Below are positions 17,122 through 25,439 of a stretch of DNA of 64,000 nucleotides, one piece after another. Each line of letters starts with the position of its first letter. The stretch's first letter is position 1. Position numbers and translations under genes: made by a program. The notes beneath the pieces are model-generated. The model searched no databases, had not been told where the DNA came from, and was given only the letters and a program-made list of their open reading frames with translations. This DNA is from Anaerolineae bacterium (GTDB lineage: Bacteria > Chloroflexota > Anaerolineae > Aggregatilineales > J027): assembly GCA_008933735.1 (NCBI GenBank), contig WBUL01000011.1, forward strand, positions 93,929 through 157,928, in the 5' to 3' direction.

Positions 17122-18390
17122 ATGTCGCAGCCATGTTATCACCAGTTGGTCGAACGCCTGAACCGGTTTCCCCAGGGCGCACCTCCCTCTGAAACCCTGT
17201 ATAAAATTCTGCAAATTCTGTTTAGCGAAGAAGAAGCCGGTTTAGTGGCAATGCTGCCCATTAAACCGTTTACGGCACAAAAAGCCAGCCAGATCTGGAA
17301 AAAAGACCTGAGTGACACCCGGAACCTCCTTGAAACACTTGCAGGTCGGGCACTGCTGGTCGATATGGAAAAACCAGACGGAGAAACCACCTATGTCTTA
17401 CCACCGCCGATGGCGGGTTTTTTTGAATTTTCCATGATGCGGGTGCGCGAGGAGATCGATTCAAAGGCACTGGGCGAGCTGTTTTACCAGTACTGCACGG
17501 TCGAAGATGAGTTTATGCCCGCTCTGTTCCAGAGGGGTGATACTCAGCAGGGACGAATCTACATCCAGGAGCCTGTGCTGCCACCTGAAGCTCATGTCCT
17601 CGATTATGAACGCGCCAGCCATATGATTAAAACCGCCTCGCATGTCGGAGTCAGCACGTGCTACTGCCGCTTTAAGATGCAGCAGGTCGGCAAAAACTGC
17701 GAGGCGCCGCAGGACATCTGCATGACGTTTAATAATGTCGGGCACTCACTCATCCGGCACGGGTATGCAAGAGAGGTGGATGCTGCTGAAGGGTTGGATC
17801 TGCTGGCGCAGGCATACGAACATAATCTTGTGCAATTTGGCGAAAACGTCCGCCAACAGATCAGTTTTATCTGTAACTGCTGTGGATGCTGCTGCGAGGC
17901 GCTGATTGCAGCAAGGCGCTTCGGGATGATGCGTCCGATTCATACCACAAATTATCTGCCGGACATTGATGAAGCGACATGCAATGGCTGTGGCAAGTGT
18001 GTCAATGTGTGCCCGGTAGAAGCCATGACGCTGGTTTCTGCCAATGATCCCAACCGCCCCTCCCGCAAAAAAGCCAAACTAGATGCGGATGCCTGCCTGG
18101 GCTGCGGCGTATGCGTGCGGAACTGCCCCAAAGACAGCCTTCAGATGCAAAGCCGCCCACAGCGGGTTATCCCGCCCCTGAACGGCACCCATCGCGTTGT
18201 GGTGATGGCAATTGAACGGGGAATGCTGCACAACCTGATTTTTGACAACCAGGCCCTGACCAGTCACCGCATTTTAGGGGCAATTTTGGGTGTGATTCTG
18301 AGGCTGCCACCGCTTAAGCAGGCGCTTGCCAGCCAGCAGGTGAAATCTCGCTATCTGGAGGCTTTACTCAGCAAGACCATGCCAGGTTAG
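17122..18390 (+). CDS. Multi-cluster 4Fe-4S protein of unknown role
   Basis: This 422-residue protein has an N-terminal region of about 100 residues resembling a winged-helix module (PSETLYKILQILFSEEE), a middle part with Cys motifs TCYCRF, KNC, DICMTF and CNCCGCCCEAL, then two ferredoxin motifs (CNGCGKCVNVCP and CLGCGVCVRNCP). The arrangement suggests an electron-transfer or redox-sensing protein with two [4Fe-4S] clusters and perhaps a third non-standard cluster in the CNCCGCCC patch. I choose the ATG at 17122 with AAAGGAAA upstream; an in-frame ATG at 17098 is possible. It is divergent from the binding protein. I do not recognise a named enzyme. Confidence 0.8.
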   Translation: MSQPCYHQLVERLNRFPQGAPPSETLYKILQILFSEEEAGLVAMLPIKPFTAQKASQIWKKDLSDTRNLLETLAGRALLVDMEKPDGETTYVLPPPMAGFFEFSMMRVREEIDSKALGELFYQYCTVEDEFMPALFQRGDTQQGRIYIQEPVLPPEAHVLDYERASHMIKTASHVGVSTCYCRFKMQQVGKNCEAPQDICMTFNNVGHSLIRHGYAREVDAAEGLDLLAQAYEHNLVQFGENVRQQISFICNCCGCCCEALIAARRFGMMRPIHTTNYLPDIDEATCNGCGKCVNVCPVEAMTLVSANDPNRPSRKKAKLDADACLGCGVCVRNCPKDSLQMQSRPQRVIPPLNGTHRVVVMAIERGMLHNLIFDNQALTSHRILGAILGVILRLPPLKQALASQQVKSRYLEALLSKTMPG

Positions 18391-18460
18391 TGAACATCAT
18401 CTGAGGAACACACAGGGGTGAAAGGGTAACGGTTTGGCCGACTGAAAGGTAAGCCCCTTT

Positions 18461-18931
18461 CTATCCTGAAGAGCGCGTATCCTCATTGCCAGGAACCTCG
18501 CGCTTCTGTGTGATCTCCGAGGAGCTTTCATCGGGTCTAGGCGTCTGGATGGTACTGGGGTCAAATTCGCGGGTAGCAAATTCGTCCACTTCATACTCTA
18601 TCCGCAGCAAACTCGTATCTTCCTCGATAATTGGGGTTAAAGAGGTTTGCAGATGTAACATCCCTGGTTTTTCGCCATCACTGCGAGGCTTAAGTGGAAT
18701 ATCCGCCACCAGAAAATTGTCACGGTCGCGCTGCTCGTACTTCAGATCAACTTCACCCTCGGTGATCCGGCAGTATTTTTGAATAACCTGCACAATCTCC
18801 TGCTGCATACTTCGCAGTTCTTCCGGAGAAAGATGGGCTCTGTCGGTCACCAGCACTACCTTGAGACGGTCTTTGGCAGATTTGGCGGCTTTGGGCTTTC
18901 GGCCCATCAGGCGATCCATAAAACTACTCAT
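18461..18931 (-). CDS. minE: MinE cell-division topological specificity factor, C-terminally extended
   Basis: The N-terminal 90 residues match MinE: an amphipathic start (MSSFMDRLMG), AKDRLKVVLVTDRAHLSPEE (the MinD-contact helix/strand), and LKYEQRDRDNFLVADIPL. MinE stimulates MinD ATPase and drives Min oscillation or gradient formation. The total length of 156 is well above the usual 85-95; the extra C-terminal part (IEYEVDEFATREFD to the end) is acidic and polar. GAGGAG is 6 bp before the start. It is 10 bp after minD in a minC-minD-minE order. It converges on the Fe-S gene. Confidence 0.92.
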   Translation of the reverse strand: MSSFMDRLMGRKPKAAKSAKDRLKVVLVTDRAHLSPEELRSMQQEIVQVIQKYCRITEGEVDLKYEQRDRDNFLVADIPLKPRSDGEKPGMLHLQTSLTPIIEEDTSLLRIEYEVDEFATREFDPSTIQTPRPDESSSEITQKREVPGNEDTRSSG

Positions 18932-18941
18932 TGCTCGCTCC

Positions 18942-19790
18942 TCAAGGGTTATTATTAAACATCCGTATCAAACGCTGGAAGAAGCCGGGATGGTCATCAT
19001 AGCTGGGGAATGGTATCGGCTCGCCATTCAAACGCCGGGCGATGTTGTTAAATTCGATGGAGGCCTTCGCCGCTGTTCCAGGATTGCCCGTATTACCCGC
19101 AATCAGTACGGTTTCATCTTCAGGGATAATCCCGATAATTTTGATTGCGAGTATTTCCATCACATCATCTGCCGAGAGCATTTCGCCGCGTTTAATCATT
19201 TCTGGTTTGATCCGATTCAAGACCAGATGAGCAGGAATATTTTTCGACTTGGCTTCAATGATGCCAATCACACGATCAGCGTCGCGCACCGAGGAGATTT
19301 CCGGGTTGGTCACGATGAGGACTTCATCAGCCGCAGCAATGGCATTCTGGAAACCGCGTTCGATACCTGCGGGGCTGTCAATCAATATAAAATCAAATTC
19401 TTTTTTCAGCGCTTCTGCCAATCTAATCATCTGAACTGGTTTAAGGGCAGTTTTATCGCGGGTCTGGGCAGCAGGCAGCAAATATAATGATTGATACTGC
19501 TTATGTTTGACCATCGCCTGGCGCAGTTTACAACGTCCTTCAATCACATCGATCAGGTCGTATACAATGCGGTTTTCCAACCCCATGATAATATCAAGAT
19601 TCCGCAAGCCTATATCCGCGTCGATTGTGACGACTTTTTTCCCCAGCGCCGCCAGCGCAACCCCCAGATTCGCAGTCAGGGTTGTTTTGCCAACGCCCCC
19701 CTTGCCGGAGGTCACCGTGATGACTCTGCCGGTCGCAGTCTGTCCCCTTGCCTCAACTGGAGAGCCAGGGTACGGCTTCGATTTGTCCAT
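18942..19790 (-). CDS. minD: MinD septum-site ATPase
   Basis: This 282-residue protein is a deviant-Walker-A ATPase (VTSGKGGVGKTTLTANLGVA, starting near residue 26), with DADIGLRNLDIIMGLENRI and FILIDSPAGIERGF. The C-terminus PGFFQRLIRMFNN is the amphipathic membrane-targeting helix. It recruits MinC to the membrane and is released by MinE. About 20 residues precede the usual start, but no other start codon is closer. The gene begins 38 bp inside the 3' end of minC, an unusually long overlap, with AGGTGAAG as ribosome-binding site. Confidence 0.96.
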   Translation of the reverse strand: MDKSKPYPGSPVEARGQTATGRVITVTSGKGGVGKTTLTANLGVALAALGKKVVTIDADIGLRNLDIIMGLENRIVYDLIDVIEGRCKLRQAMVKHKQYQSLYLLPAAQTRDKTALKPVQMIRLAEALKKEFDFILIDSPAGIERGFQNAIAAADEVLIVTNPEISSVRDADRVIGIIEAKSKNIPAHLVLNRIKPEMIKRGEMLSADDVMEILAIKIIGIIPEDETVLIAGNTGNPGTAAKASIEFNNIARRLNGEPIPFPSYDDHPGFFQRLIRMFNNNP

Positions 19791-20514
19791 TCTTCACCTG
19801 TGCCATTTCTGGATTTGGTTTGCGTTTTCGATCTTCATCAGGCGGAACCGCAATATGAGAGGCGATCCGTAACTGCGTCGGGGCCAGATCAAGCGCACAT
19901 ACAATCGCGTTCTCATCTCCATTTGCACCCGCATGAACGATGCCGCGCAGCTTCCCCCACACAATGATGTCACCCGTTGCCACAATTTCCGCCCCGTTAT
20001 TCACATCCCCAACCACGACCACGTGCCCGTTGCTGCGAATGGTTCGCCCACTGCGAAGCGTCCGCTTAACGAGCACACCGACCGTCCCATATTCTTCAGA
20101 ATCCATCGGCGGAAGGACATCTTCTTCATCCTCCTCCAGGTCTTCGTCCTCGTCTTCCACCAGCATTTCATCATCATGTTCGGGGTAACGGGTTTCCCTG
20201 ACCGGAAGCGGTATTTCGGAGAGCCGGGTAAATAATTGGAGTTCGTGCGCCGCGCTGGACGTAATCTCATTCTGGCTGAGCACCGCCACCAACTCGACCT
20301 GTCGTGAGGCAAGGGCATTTTTCAGCGCGGTCAGATTTTCCACGTCAACCGCCCGTTCACTCACGTCCACCACCAGCCGCGCTCCTCGGAAGAATGTCCC
20401 ACGCTGGTCGATATATTGTGTCAGGTCATCCACGAGCGGCAGCCACGCCTGATGCGGCGTCAGAGTCGCCAGAATACCTTCTCGAATTCCCTTAATTGCG
20501 ATTTTGTCCGTCAT
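19753..20514 (-). CDS. minC: MinC septum-site inhibitor
   Basis: This 253-residue protein has an N-terminal MinC_N-like domain (about 1-105), a very acidic linker (about 112-138, with EDEDEDLEEDEED), and the C-terminal beta-helix domain (GVLVKRTLRSGRTIRSNGH; GDVNNGAEIVATGDIIVWG; GIVHAGANGD) that binds MinD and FtsZ polymers. It blocks Z-ring assembly away from midcell. The acidic linker is longer than in the familiar enterobacterial proteins. No Shine-Dalgarno is obvious at the ATG, which follows an AT-rich stretch. It is followed by overlapping minD. Confidence 0.93.
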   Translation of the reverse strand: MTDKIAIKGIREGILATLTPHQAWLPLVDDLTQYIDQRGTFFRGARLVVDVSERAVDVENLTALKNALASRQVELVAVLSQNEITSSAAHELQLFTRLSEIPLPVRETRYPEHDDEMLVEDEDEDLEEDEEDVLPPMDSEEYGTVGVLVKRTLRSGRTIRSNGHVVVVGDVNNGAEIVATGDIIVWGKLRGIVHAGANGDENAIVCALDLAPTQLRIASHIAVPPDEDRKRKPNPEMAQVKNGQIEAVPWLSS

Positions 20515-20581
20515 ATGAACAATTAATAAAGACTTTCATTCTTCCATTGTACGCAGTTTTTTGCCGCGTGCCACCAATTAA

Positions 20582-20615
20582 TTGTGGCGACTATTGTAGT
20601 CGATAGCCGCCACAA
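20582..20615. other. Nested hairpin between mrdA and minC
   Basis: TTGTGGCG pairs with CGCCACAA, and inside it GACTA-TTG-TAGTC forms a second stem. The structure lies in the 122-bp gap between the mre-mrdA block and minC. The minus-strand tail (TTAATTGG) is only weakly T-rich, so it could be a terminator, an attenuator or an RNA-processing site. Confidence 0.45.
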
Positions 20616-20636
20616 GAGAAAATTTTAGGAGCCAGA

Positions 20637-22895
20637 TTACTGGCGACGGAAGTAAAAGTCCAGCACACGCCGAACCACGGGCAGCGCCACCTGAGACCCT
20701 TCCCCTGCGTTATAAACAAAAGCCACCACGACAATCTCCGGCGCTTCATACGGCGCATAACCCACGTACCATGCGTGAGAGGGCCAGCGCCCTGGAATAC
20801 ACAACCCCAGAGGACGGGCTATGTCATCACAGTATTCGGCGGTGCCGGTTTTGCCCGCCTCGTTCACGTAAGGGAGCGGGTCAACAGGTGTCACCCCTGT
20901 TGAGGCCGTGCCGCGCGTCACAACTTCTCGCATCCCTTCTTCCACAAGCTGTACGACTTCCGACGAAGCAAACGGGGGCACATAATCGCGGGCGACATTG
21001 CTGTTGTATACCAACGGGTCACACACACGACCGTTAAAGGTGTAGTTATACGGCACATTCACCCGGTAGGTGATGATGTTTCTGATGTTATCTTCCCGAT
21101 TCGGGTCAATATCCACCTGTGCCGTGTAGGAATCCGGGTTACAGCGGGCCGGATCATAGTGGTCGGAATCGGGTTCGCAGCGGCATACGAGACTGTTGGC
21201 CTTCTGGATGAGCAAATCTTCTTGCAGCAGCAGCACCACATCCCCGTTTTGCGGCAGGACAATCGTCCTGGCGACACGCGGCCCAAATTCCCGAACCACG
21301 TTGCCTTGTGCATCGAGAAACTGCTTGATAATGGTGGGCTGATACAATGTCCCCCCATTGGCGATTGCTGCTGTGTAGGAAAGCTGCTGAAGCGGCGTCA
21401 CCGTCAGGTATCCCTGACCGAAGGCCGCGTTGTAAGTATCTCCCGTTGACCAGCTTTCCCCATAAAGACGGCGTTTCCAGTCTCGGTCAGGCATTCGTCC
21501 GGCGACCTCAAGCGGCAGTTCAATCCCCAGTTCCGACCCGACACCAAACGCGGTTGCCCAGCGATACAGATCGTCAATTCCCAGCCCGCCCGGTCGCAAT
21601 ACCGCCGAACTCACATCCGGGTTGCCGCCGCCAACCTGGTAAAAATACACGTCGCAGCTAATCGCAATCGCATCCTTCAGATTGACCCGGCCATGCCCAT
21701 TTCGATCCCAGCAGACAAAGGTCTGGCTCTGGGCAACATCATTCGGGGCGAAAGCATTAGGAAGCTGCAAGCGTCCCCCATCAAAGAGATAAGAGTCGGG
21801 GGAAATCACGCCTTCCTCTGCCACCGCGACCGCCGAGACCAGCTTCCAGACTGACCCCGGAGGGTAAAGCGACCCGGTCGCATGGTTCACAAGCGGCAAA
21901 AGCTGATCGTCGGCTAAATCAAAATAATAATCGACATCAATGCTGCGGGCGAAGCGGCTGTTATCATAGGTCGGCCACGAAACCAGCGCCAGAATCTCAC
22001 CCGTGCGCGGGTCCATCGCTATGACCACACCGCTCTGGGAACGGAGTTTTTGCTCCTGCGCGTTCAAAATGTTGATGCGTTCAATCAGCGCTTCCTGGGC
22101 GGCACGCTGCAATTCGGTATCCAGGGTCAGTTGAATGGTCAAGCCCGCCAGCGGGTCTTGACGGTCAAGCAGCGCCAGTTTTTCACCTGCCACATCAACC
22201 TCATAGGTTTCCGAACCTCGCTGCCCCGCCAGTTCGGTTTCAAAAAAGCGCTCGATGCCCGCATAACCAATGCGGTCAAAACTGGGGTCATATCCCTGCT
22301 CACGTAAATCTTCAGCCTCATCTTCGCCTATCGGCCCGATATAACCGATGATCTGTGAAGTCAATTCCCCCGTAGGATATTCACGTACCGAGCGCACTTC
22401 AATGTTGACTCCGGGCAGAGTCAATTTTTCTTCTTCCAGTTGCAGCATGATTGCCTGTGGGATGTCGGTTGCCACCGTCACAGGGCGAAACGGCGCGATC
22501 CGTTCACCCTCATCCACCAGATCTTCCAGGCTGCGTTGATTCACTCCGGACGCGATCACCACTTCGTTTGTAGCCGGAACATTAATCAACCCTGCCAGAC
22601 GGTTGTAGATCCGGAGGACTTCTTCCGGGTCATCCGGCAAAAACGCCGGCGTAATGGTGACATTAAAAGCAGGCACATTCCGCGCCAGCACCTGACCATT
22701 CCGATCCAAAATGGAGCCGCGCGATGAGGCAATCGGCAGGATTTGAATGCGGTTTTCTTCGGCATCATCCCGAAAACTAATTCCTTCCACAAATTGCAGG
22801 TAGTACATCCGTGAAATGAAAATGCCAAACACCGCGATAATCACCCCCCGGAAGAACCACAACCGCCATCCCTGAAAAGGCATTAATCCCATCAT
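20637..22895 (-). CDS. mrdA: Penicillin-binding protein 2 (elongation transpeptidase)
   Basis: This 752-residue class B PBP has one N-terminal membrane helix (about 10-30), a dimerisation/pedestal domain containing ASSRGSILDRNGQVLARN, and a transpeptidase domain with SxxK at PPGSVWKLVSA, SxN-like SCDVYFYQ, and KTGTAEYC. It cross-links peptidoglycan during cylindrical growth with MreBCD and RodA. RodA is not in the window. The protein is longer than the usual 600-650 because of insertions near residues 550-620 (a Cys-rich VCRCEPDSDHYDPARC stretch). AGGAGGAC precedes the ATG pair. Confidence 0.95.
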   Translation of the reverse strand: MMGLMPFQGWRLWFFRGVIIAVFGIFISRMYYLQFVEGISFRDDAEENRIQILPIASSRGSILDRNGQVLARNVPAFNVTITPAFLPDDPEEVLRIYNRLAGLINVPATNEVVIASGVNQRSLEDLVDEGERIAPFRPVTVATDIPQAIMLQLEEEKLTLPGVNIEVRSVREYPTGELTSQIIGYIGPIGEDEAEDLREQGYDPSFDRIGYAGIERFFETELAGQRGSETYEVDVAGEKLALLDRQDPLAGLTIQLTLDTELQRAAQEALIERINILNAQEQKLRSQSGVVIAMDPRTGEILALVSWPTYDNSRFARSIDVDYYFDLADDQLLPLVNHATGSLYPPGSVWKLVSAVAVAEEGVISPDSYLFDGGRLQLPNAFAPNDVAQSQTFVCWDRNGHGRVNLKDAIAISCDVYFYQVGGGNPDVSSAVLRPGGLGIDDLYRWATAFGVGSELGIELPLEVAGRMPDRDWKRRLYGESWSTGDTYNAAFGQGYLTVTPLQQLSYTAAIANGGTLYQPTIIKQFLDAQGNVVREFGPRVARTIVLPQNGDVVLLLQEDLLIQKANSLVCRCEPDSDHYDPARCNPDSYTAQVDIDPNREDNIRNIITYRVNVPYNYTFNGRVCDPLVYNSNVARDYVPPFASSEVVQLVEEGMREVVTRGTASTGVTPVDPLPYVNEAGKTGTAEYCDDIARPLGLCIPGRWPSHAWYVGYAPYEAPEIVVVAFVYNAGEGSQVALPVVRRVLDFYFRRQ

Positions 22896-22925
22896 GTCCT
22901 CCTGTTCACCCTTACCGGCAGCGTG

Positions 22926-23432
22926 TTAAACCAGACCCACCTTTGGCGGGCGAAGGAAATCCAAAATGCGTCCCATCAACCGGAACATCGGTAAAATCAA
23001 CAGCGTGTTAAAAACTAGAGAGGGGATCGTCCACGTTAGGATCGTGCGGAAAACCGGAAACGAATTTCCCTGCACAATAAGCATCGTCAGCACCACCACC
23101 TGATACAGCACCGTCGTAAAAATCACGGCTAAAGGGGGAATCAGAATATTTCGCCACCCGATTTGTCCGACATAGAACGCCAGGATCGTCAGAGCCAGCA
23201 CGTAGGCTAAACTGGACGTTCCTGTAGGCGTCACTGACAGCAAATCCACAAACAACCCGCCAATGAACGCCCAGGGCAGCGAATCGGGCAGTTCGTTGAG
23301 CAGACCCCAGGCCACAACCAGAACAAGCACCAGACTCGGCTGCCCATTCAGGTAGCGCAAATGCGAAAACACACTGGAGTCAATGACTGCGGCAATCATA
23401 AACAGTGGAATTCCAACAGCATAAATCGTCAC
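22926..23432 (-). CDS. mreD: MreD rod-shape-determining membrane protein
   Basis: This 168-residue hydrophobic protein has about five membrane helices and family-typical PDSLPWAFIGGLFVDLLSVTP. It is part of the elongasome with MreB, MreC, RodA and PBP2. The start is GTG, overlapping the mreC stop (GTGA). It is followed by mrdA after 30 bp. Confidence 0.92.
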   Translation of the reverse strand: MTIYAVGIPLFMIAAVIDSSVFSHLRYLNGQPSLVLVLVVAWGLLNELPDSLPWAFIGGLFVDLLSVTPTGTSSLAYVLALTILAFYVGQIGWRNILIPPLAVIFTTVLYQVVVLTMLIVQGNSFPVFRTILTWTIPSLVFNTLLILPMFRLMGRILDFLRPPKVGLV

Positions 23433-24274
23433 GGCTGTTCAGGCTCTTCAAAAATTTGCAGGTCAACAGGTTCAAAATTAGTAATCACCAGCACAATGTC
23501 CAGATTTTCAAAATCGACCAGACTTTGCACGGTCGCCTGTTTAAAGAGGCTGTTGGGCGAAATACCCACACTGCTGATTTGCCCAACGAGAATATTGGGG
23601 GGGAAGGCCTGGGTTTCACCAGAGGTAAACACCTGCTGATTTTCCGCAAGCTGCCCGTTAATGTTGACAAAATCCAAAATCAGATCGCCGCTGATACTGC
23701 CGCGTACCAACCCCGATTCACGGGTTTCATTTTGCACACGGGCGGTCACCGAGCTGTTGACATCCGTAATCAGCAGCACTTCCGCCCCCGTCGCAGAGAC
23801 ATCCACGACACGCCCAACCAGTCCCAGCTCGGTCACAACCGGATCGCCCACCTGCACTCCATTCCGGGTTCCTGCCGCGATATGGATCGTCCGCACCACC
23901 CCGTTGACATCGCGGCCTATGACATCGGTGGTGACGTAGCGCCAGTCCGAGCCTTTTTGCCCGACGTAATTGGAAAGCTCAACCAGGCGATCATAATCAC
24001 TGCGGAAGGCACGCAGGTCCGCCAGTTCACTTTGATACTGTGCCAGTGCCTTTTCCAGTTCCCGATTCCGCAGCCGCAGCGACCGGAATTCCGCCATTTC
24101 CTCAGCGAAAATCGTAAAATCGGTGGTCGCACCGCCAAAAATGCCCTCAAGCGCCGTCAGCGGAATCCGCAGAATACCCTCTGCCGGGGCGAGGGTTCCG
24201 ACCAGACTCAGCAGGATCAATATGATACACAGGCCGAGTGTCATCACGACAGTAAAACTTCGCGGGCTCTGCAA
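23429..24274 (-). CDS. mreC: MreC rod-shape-determining protein
   Basis: This protein of about 281 residues has one N-terminal membrane helix (TVVMTLGLCIILILLSLVG), a coiled coil (about 70-105, FRSLRLRNRELEKALAQYQS), and a beta-barrel domain with VIGRDVNGVVRTIHIAAGTR, GLVGRVVDVS and ITDVNSSVTARV. It links MreB to periplasmic wall synthases. I choose the TTG at 24274 because GGAGG lies 8 bp upstream; a TTG at 24289 sits right on that site. It lies 46 bp after mreB. Confidence 0.93.
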   Translation of the reverse strand: MQSPRSFTVVMTLGLCIILILLSLVGTLAPAEGILRIPLTALEGIFGGATTDFTIFAEEMAEFRSLRLRNRELEKALAQYQSELADLRAFRSDYDRLVELSNYVGQKGSDWRYVTTDVIGRDVNGVVRTIHIAAGTRNGVQVGDPVVTELGLVGRVVDVSATGAEVLLITDVNSSVTARVQNETRESGLVRGSISGDLILDFVNINGQLAENQQVFTSGETQAFPPNILVGQISSVGISPNSLFKQATVQSLVDFENLDIVLVITNFEPVDLQIFEEPEQP

Positions 24275-24320
24275 GGAAATTTCCTCCAATAGGGGCGAAT
24301 ACGGGGCGGAAAAACGTGCC

Positions 24321-25382
24321 TCAGTGGTGGGTACTGCCGCGCTCCAGACCGGTCAGGAGCTGACGCAGATTGTCGTAATCTTCCAGGATACGCCCAGCGC
24401 CGCGTGCGACACAGGTCATGGCGTCTTCCGCCAGCCAGGTACGGATATTGACCTCACGGGCAATCCGCTCGGTTAACCCCTTCAACTGACCGCCGCCGCC
24501 CGCCAGACAGATTCCCGACTCCATGAGGTCTGCAACCAGCTCCGGCGGGGTTTCGTCCAGCGCATCCCGGATCGTATCCACAATAATTCCGACCGATCCC
24601 GCCAGCGCTTCTCGAATTTCAATCGACGAGACTTCTCGCGCTTCTGGCAGTCCGGTAATCAGATTTCGCCCGCGCAGCACCTTTGTTTTTTCTTCCACCA
24701 GCGAATAAGCCGAGCCGATGTCTATTTTCGCACTTTCAGCGGTGCTTTCCCCGATCAGCAAACTATATTTACTCCGCATGTACTGGACAATATCTTCATC
24801 CATTTCATCGCCCGCGACGCGAATACTGCGGCTGATGACGATACCACCCAGGCTGAACACCGCCACTTCAGTCGTTCCGCCGCCGATGTCCACAATCATG
24901 CTTCCTCGCGTCTCATTAATCGGCAGTCCCGCGCCAACCGCCCCTGCCACCGGTTCCTCAATCAAAAAGGCCTCGCGGGCACCTGCTTCAATAGCAGCGT
25001 CGTACACAGCCCGTTTTTCTACTTCCGTCACGCCAGACGGAATCCCGATGACCACACGCGGACGGTGAATCGGGATAAAACTCTGTTCATGCACTTTTTT
25101 GATGAAATAAGTTAACATGGCTTCAGTAATTTCAAATTCTGCAATAACACCATCCCGCAGGGGGCGAATAATTTGAATATCTTTGCCTACTTTGCCCGCC
25201 ATGAGCTTGGCTTCGCGTCCGACATGCGTTACCTGGCGGGTTTTCCGGCGAATCGCCACATACGATGGCTCATTAATGATAATCCCTTTGCCGCGCACAC
25301 ATACCAGCGTATTCGCCGTGCCGAGGTCTATCCCAATGTCGAGAGAAAATAAACCGAGTAAAAAATCCAGTGGACTGACCAA
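24321..25382 (-). CDS. mreB: MreB actin-like cytoskeletal protein
   Basis: This 353-residue actin-fold ATPase has phosphate-1 DIGIDLGTANTLV, phosphate-2 VDIGGGTTEVAVFSLGGIV, adenosine motif GICLAGGGGQLKGL, and connect motif EEPVAGAVGAGL. It polymerises at the membrane and organises lateral wall synthesis. The start is TTG with GGAG 5 bp upstream. An extended -10 promoter lies about 36 bp upstream. This is first gene of the mreBCD-mrdA operon. Confidence 0.97.
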   Translation of the reverse strand: MVSPLDFLLGLFSLDIGIDLGTANTLVCVRGKGIIINEPSYVAIRRKTRQVTHVGREAKLMAGKVGKDIQIIRPLRDGVIAEFEITEAMLTYFIKKVHEQSFIPIHRPRVVIGIPSGVTEVEKRAVYDAAIEAGAREAFLIEEPVAGAVGAGLPINETRGSMIVDIGGGTTEVAVFSLGGIVISRSIRVAGDEMDEDIVQYMRSKYSLLIGESTAESAKIDIGSAYSLVEEKTKVLRGRNLITGLPEAREVSSIEIREALAGSVGIIVDTIRDALDETPPELVADLMESGICLAGGGGQLKGLTERIAREVNIRTWLAEDAMTCVARGAGRILEDYDNLRQLLTGLERGSTHH

Positions 25383-25417
25383 AAGTGCTCCAACATCCGT
25401 AGAGAGTACAAGCCGCC

Positions 25418-25425
25418 ATTATAAC
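25418..25425 (-). promoter_or_regulatory. mreB promoter, extended -10
   Basis: The minus strand reads TG-T-TATAAT, a perfect -10 box with the extended TGN element, about 36 bp before the mreB TTG start. No good -35 box is present at 17 bp, which is compatible with an extended -10 promoter. Confidence 0.6.
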
Positions 25426-25439
25426 ACGCGAATGCCAGC

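Noticed and set aside
23405..24292. 295-codon plus-strand frame over mreC
   Set aside because: Antisense shadow of mreC; no ribosome-binding site or recognisable motif.
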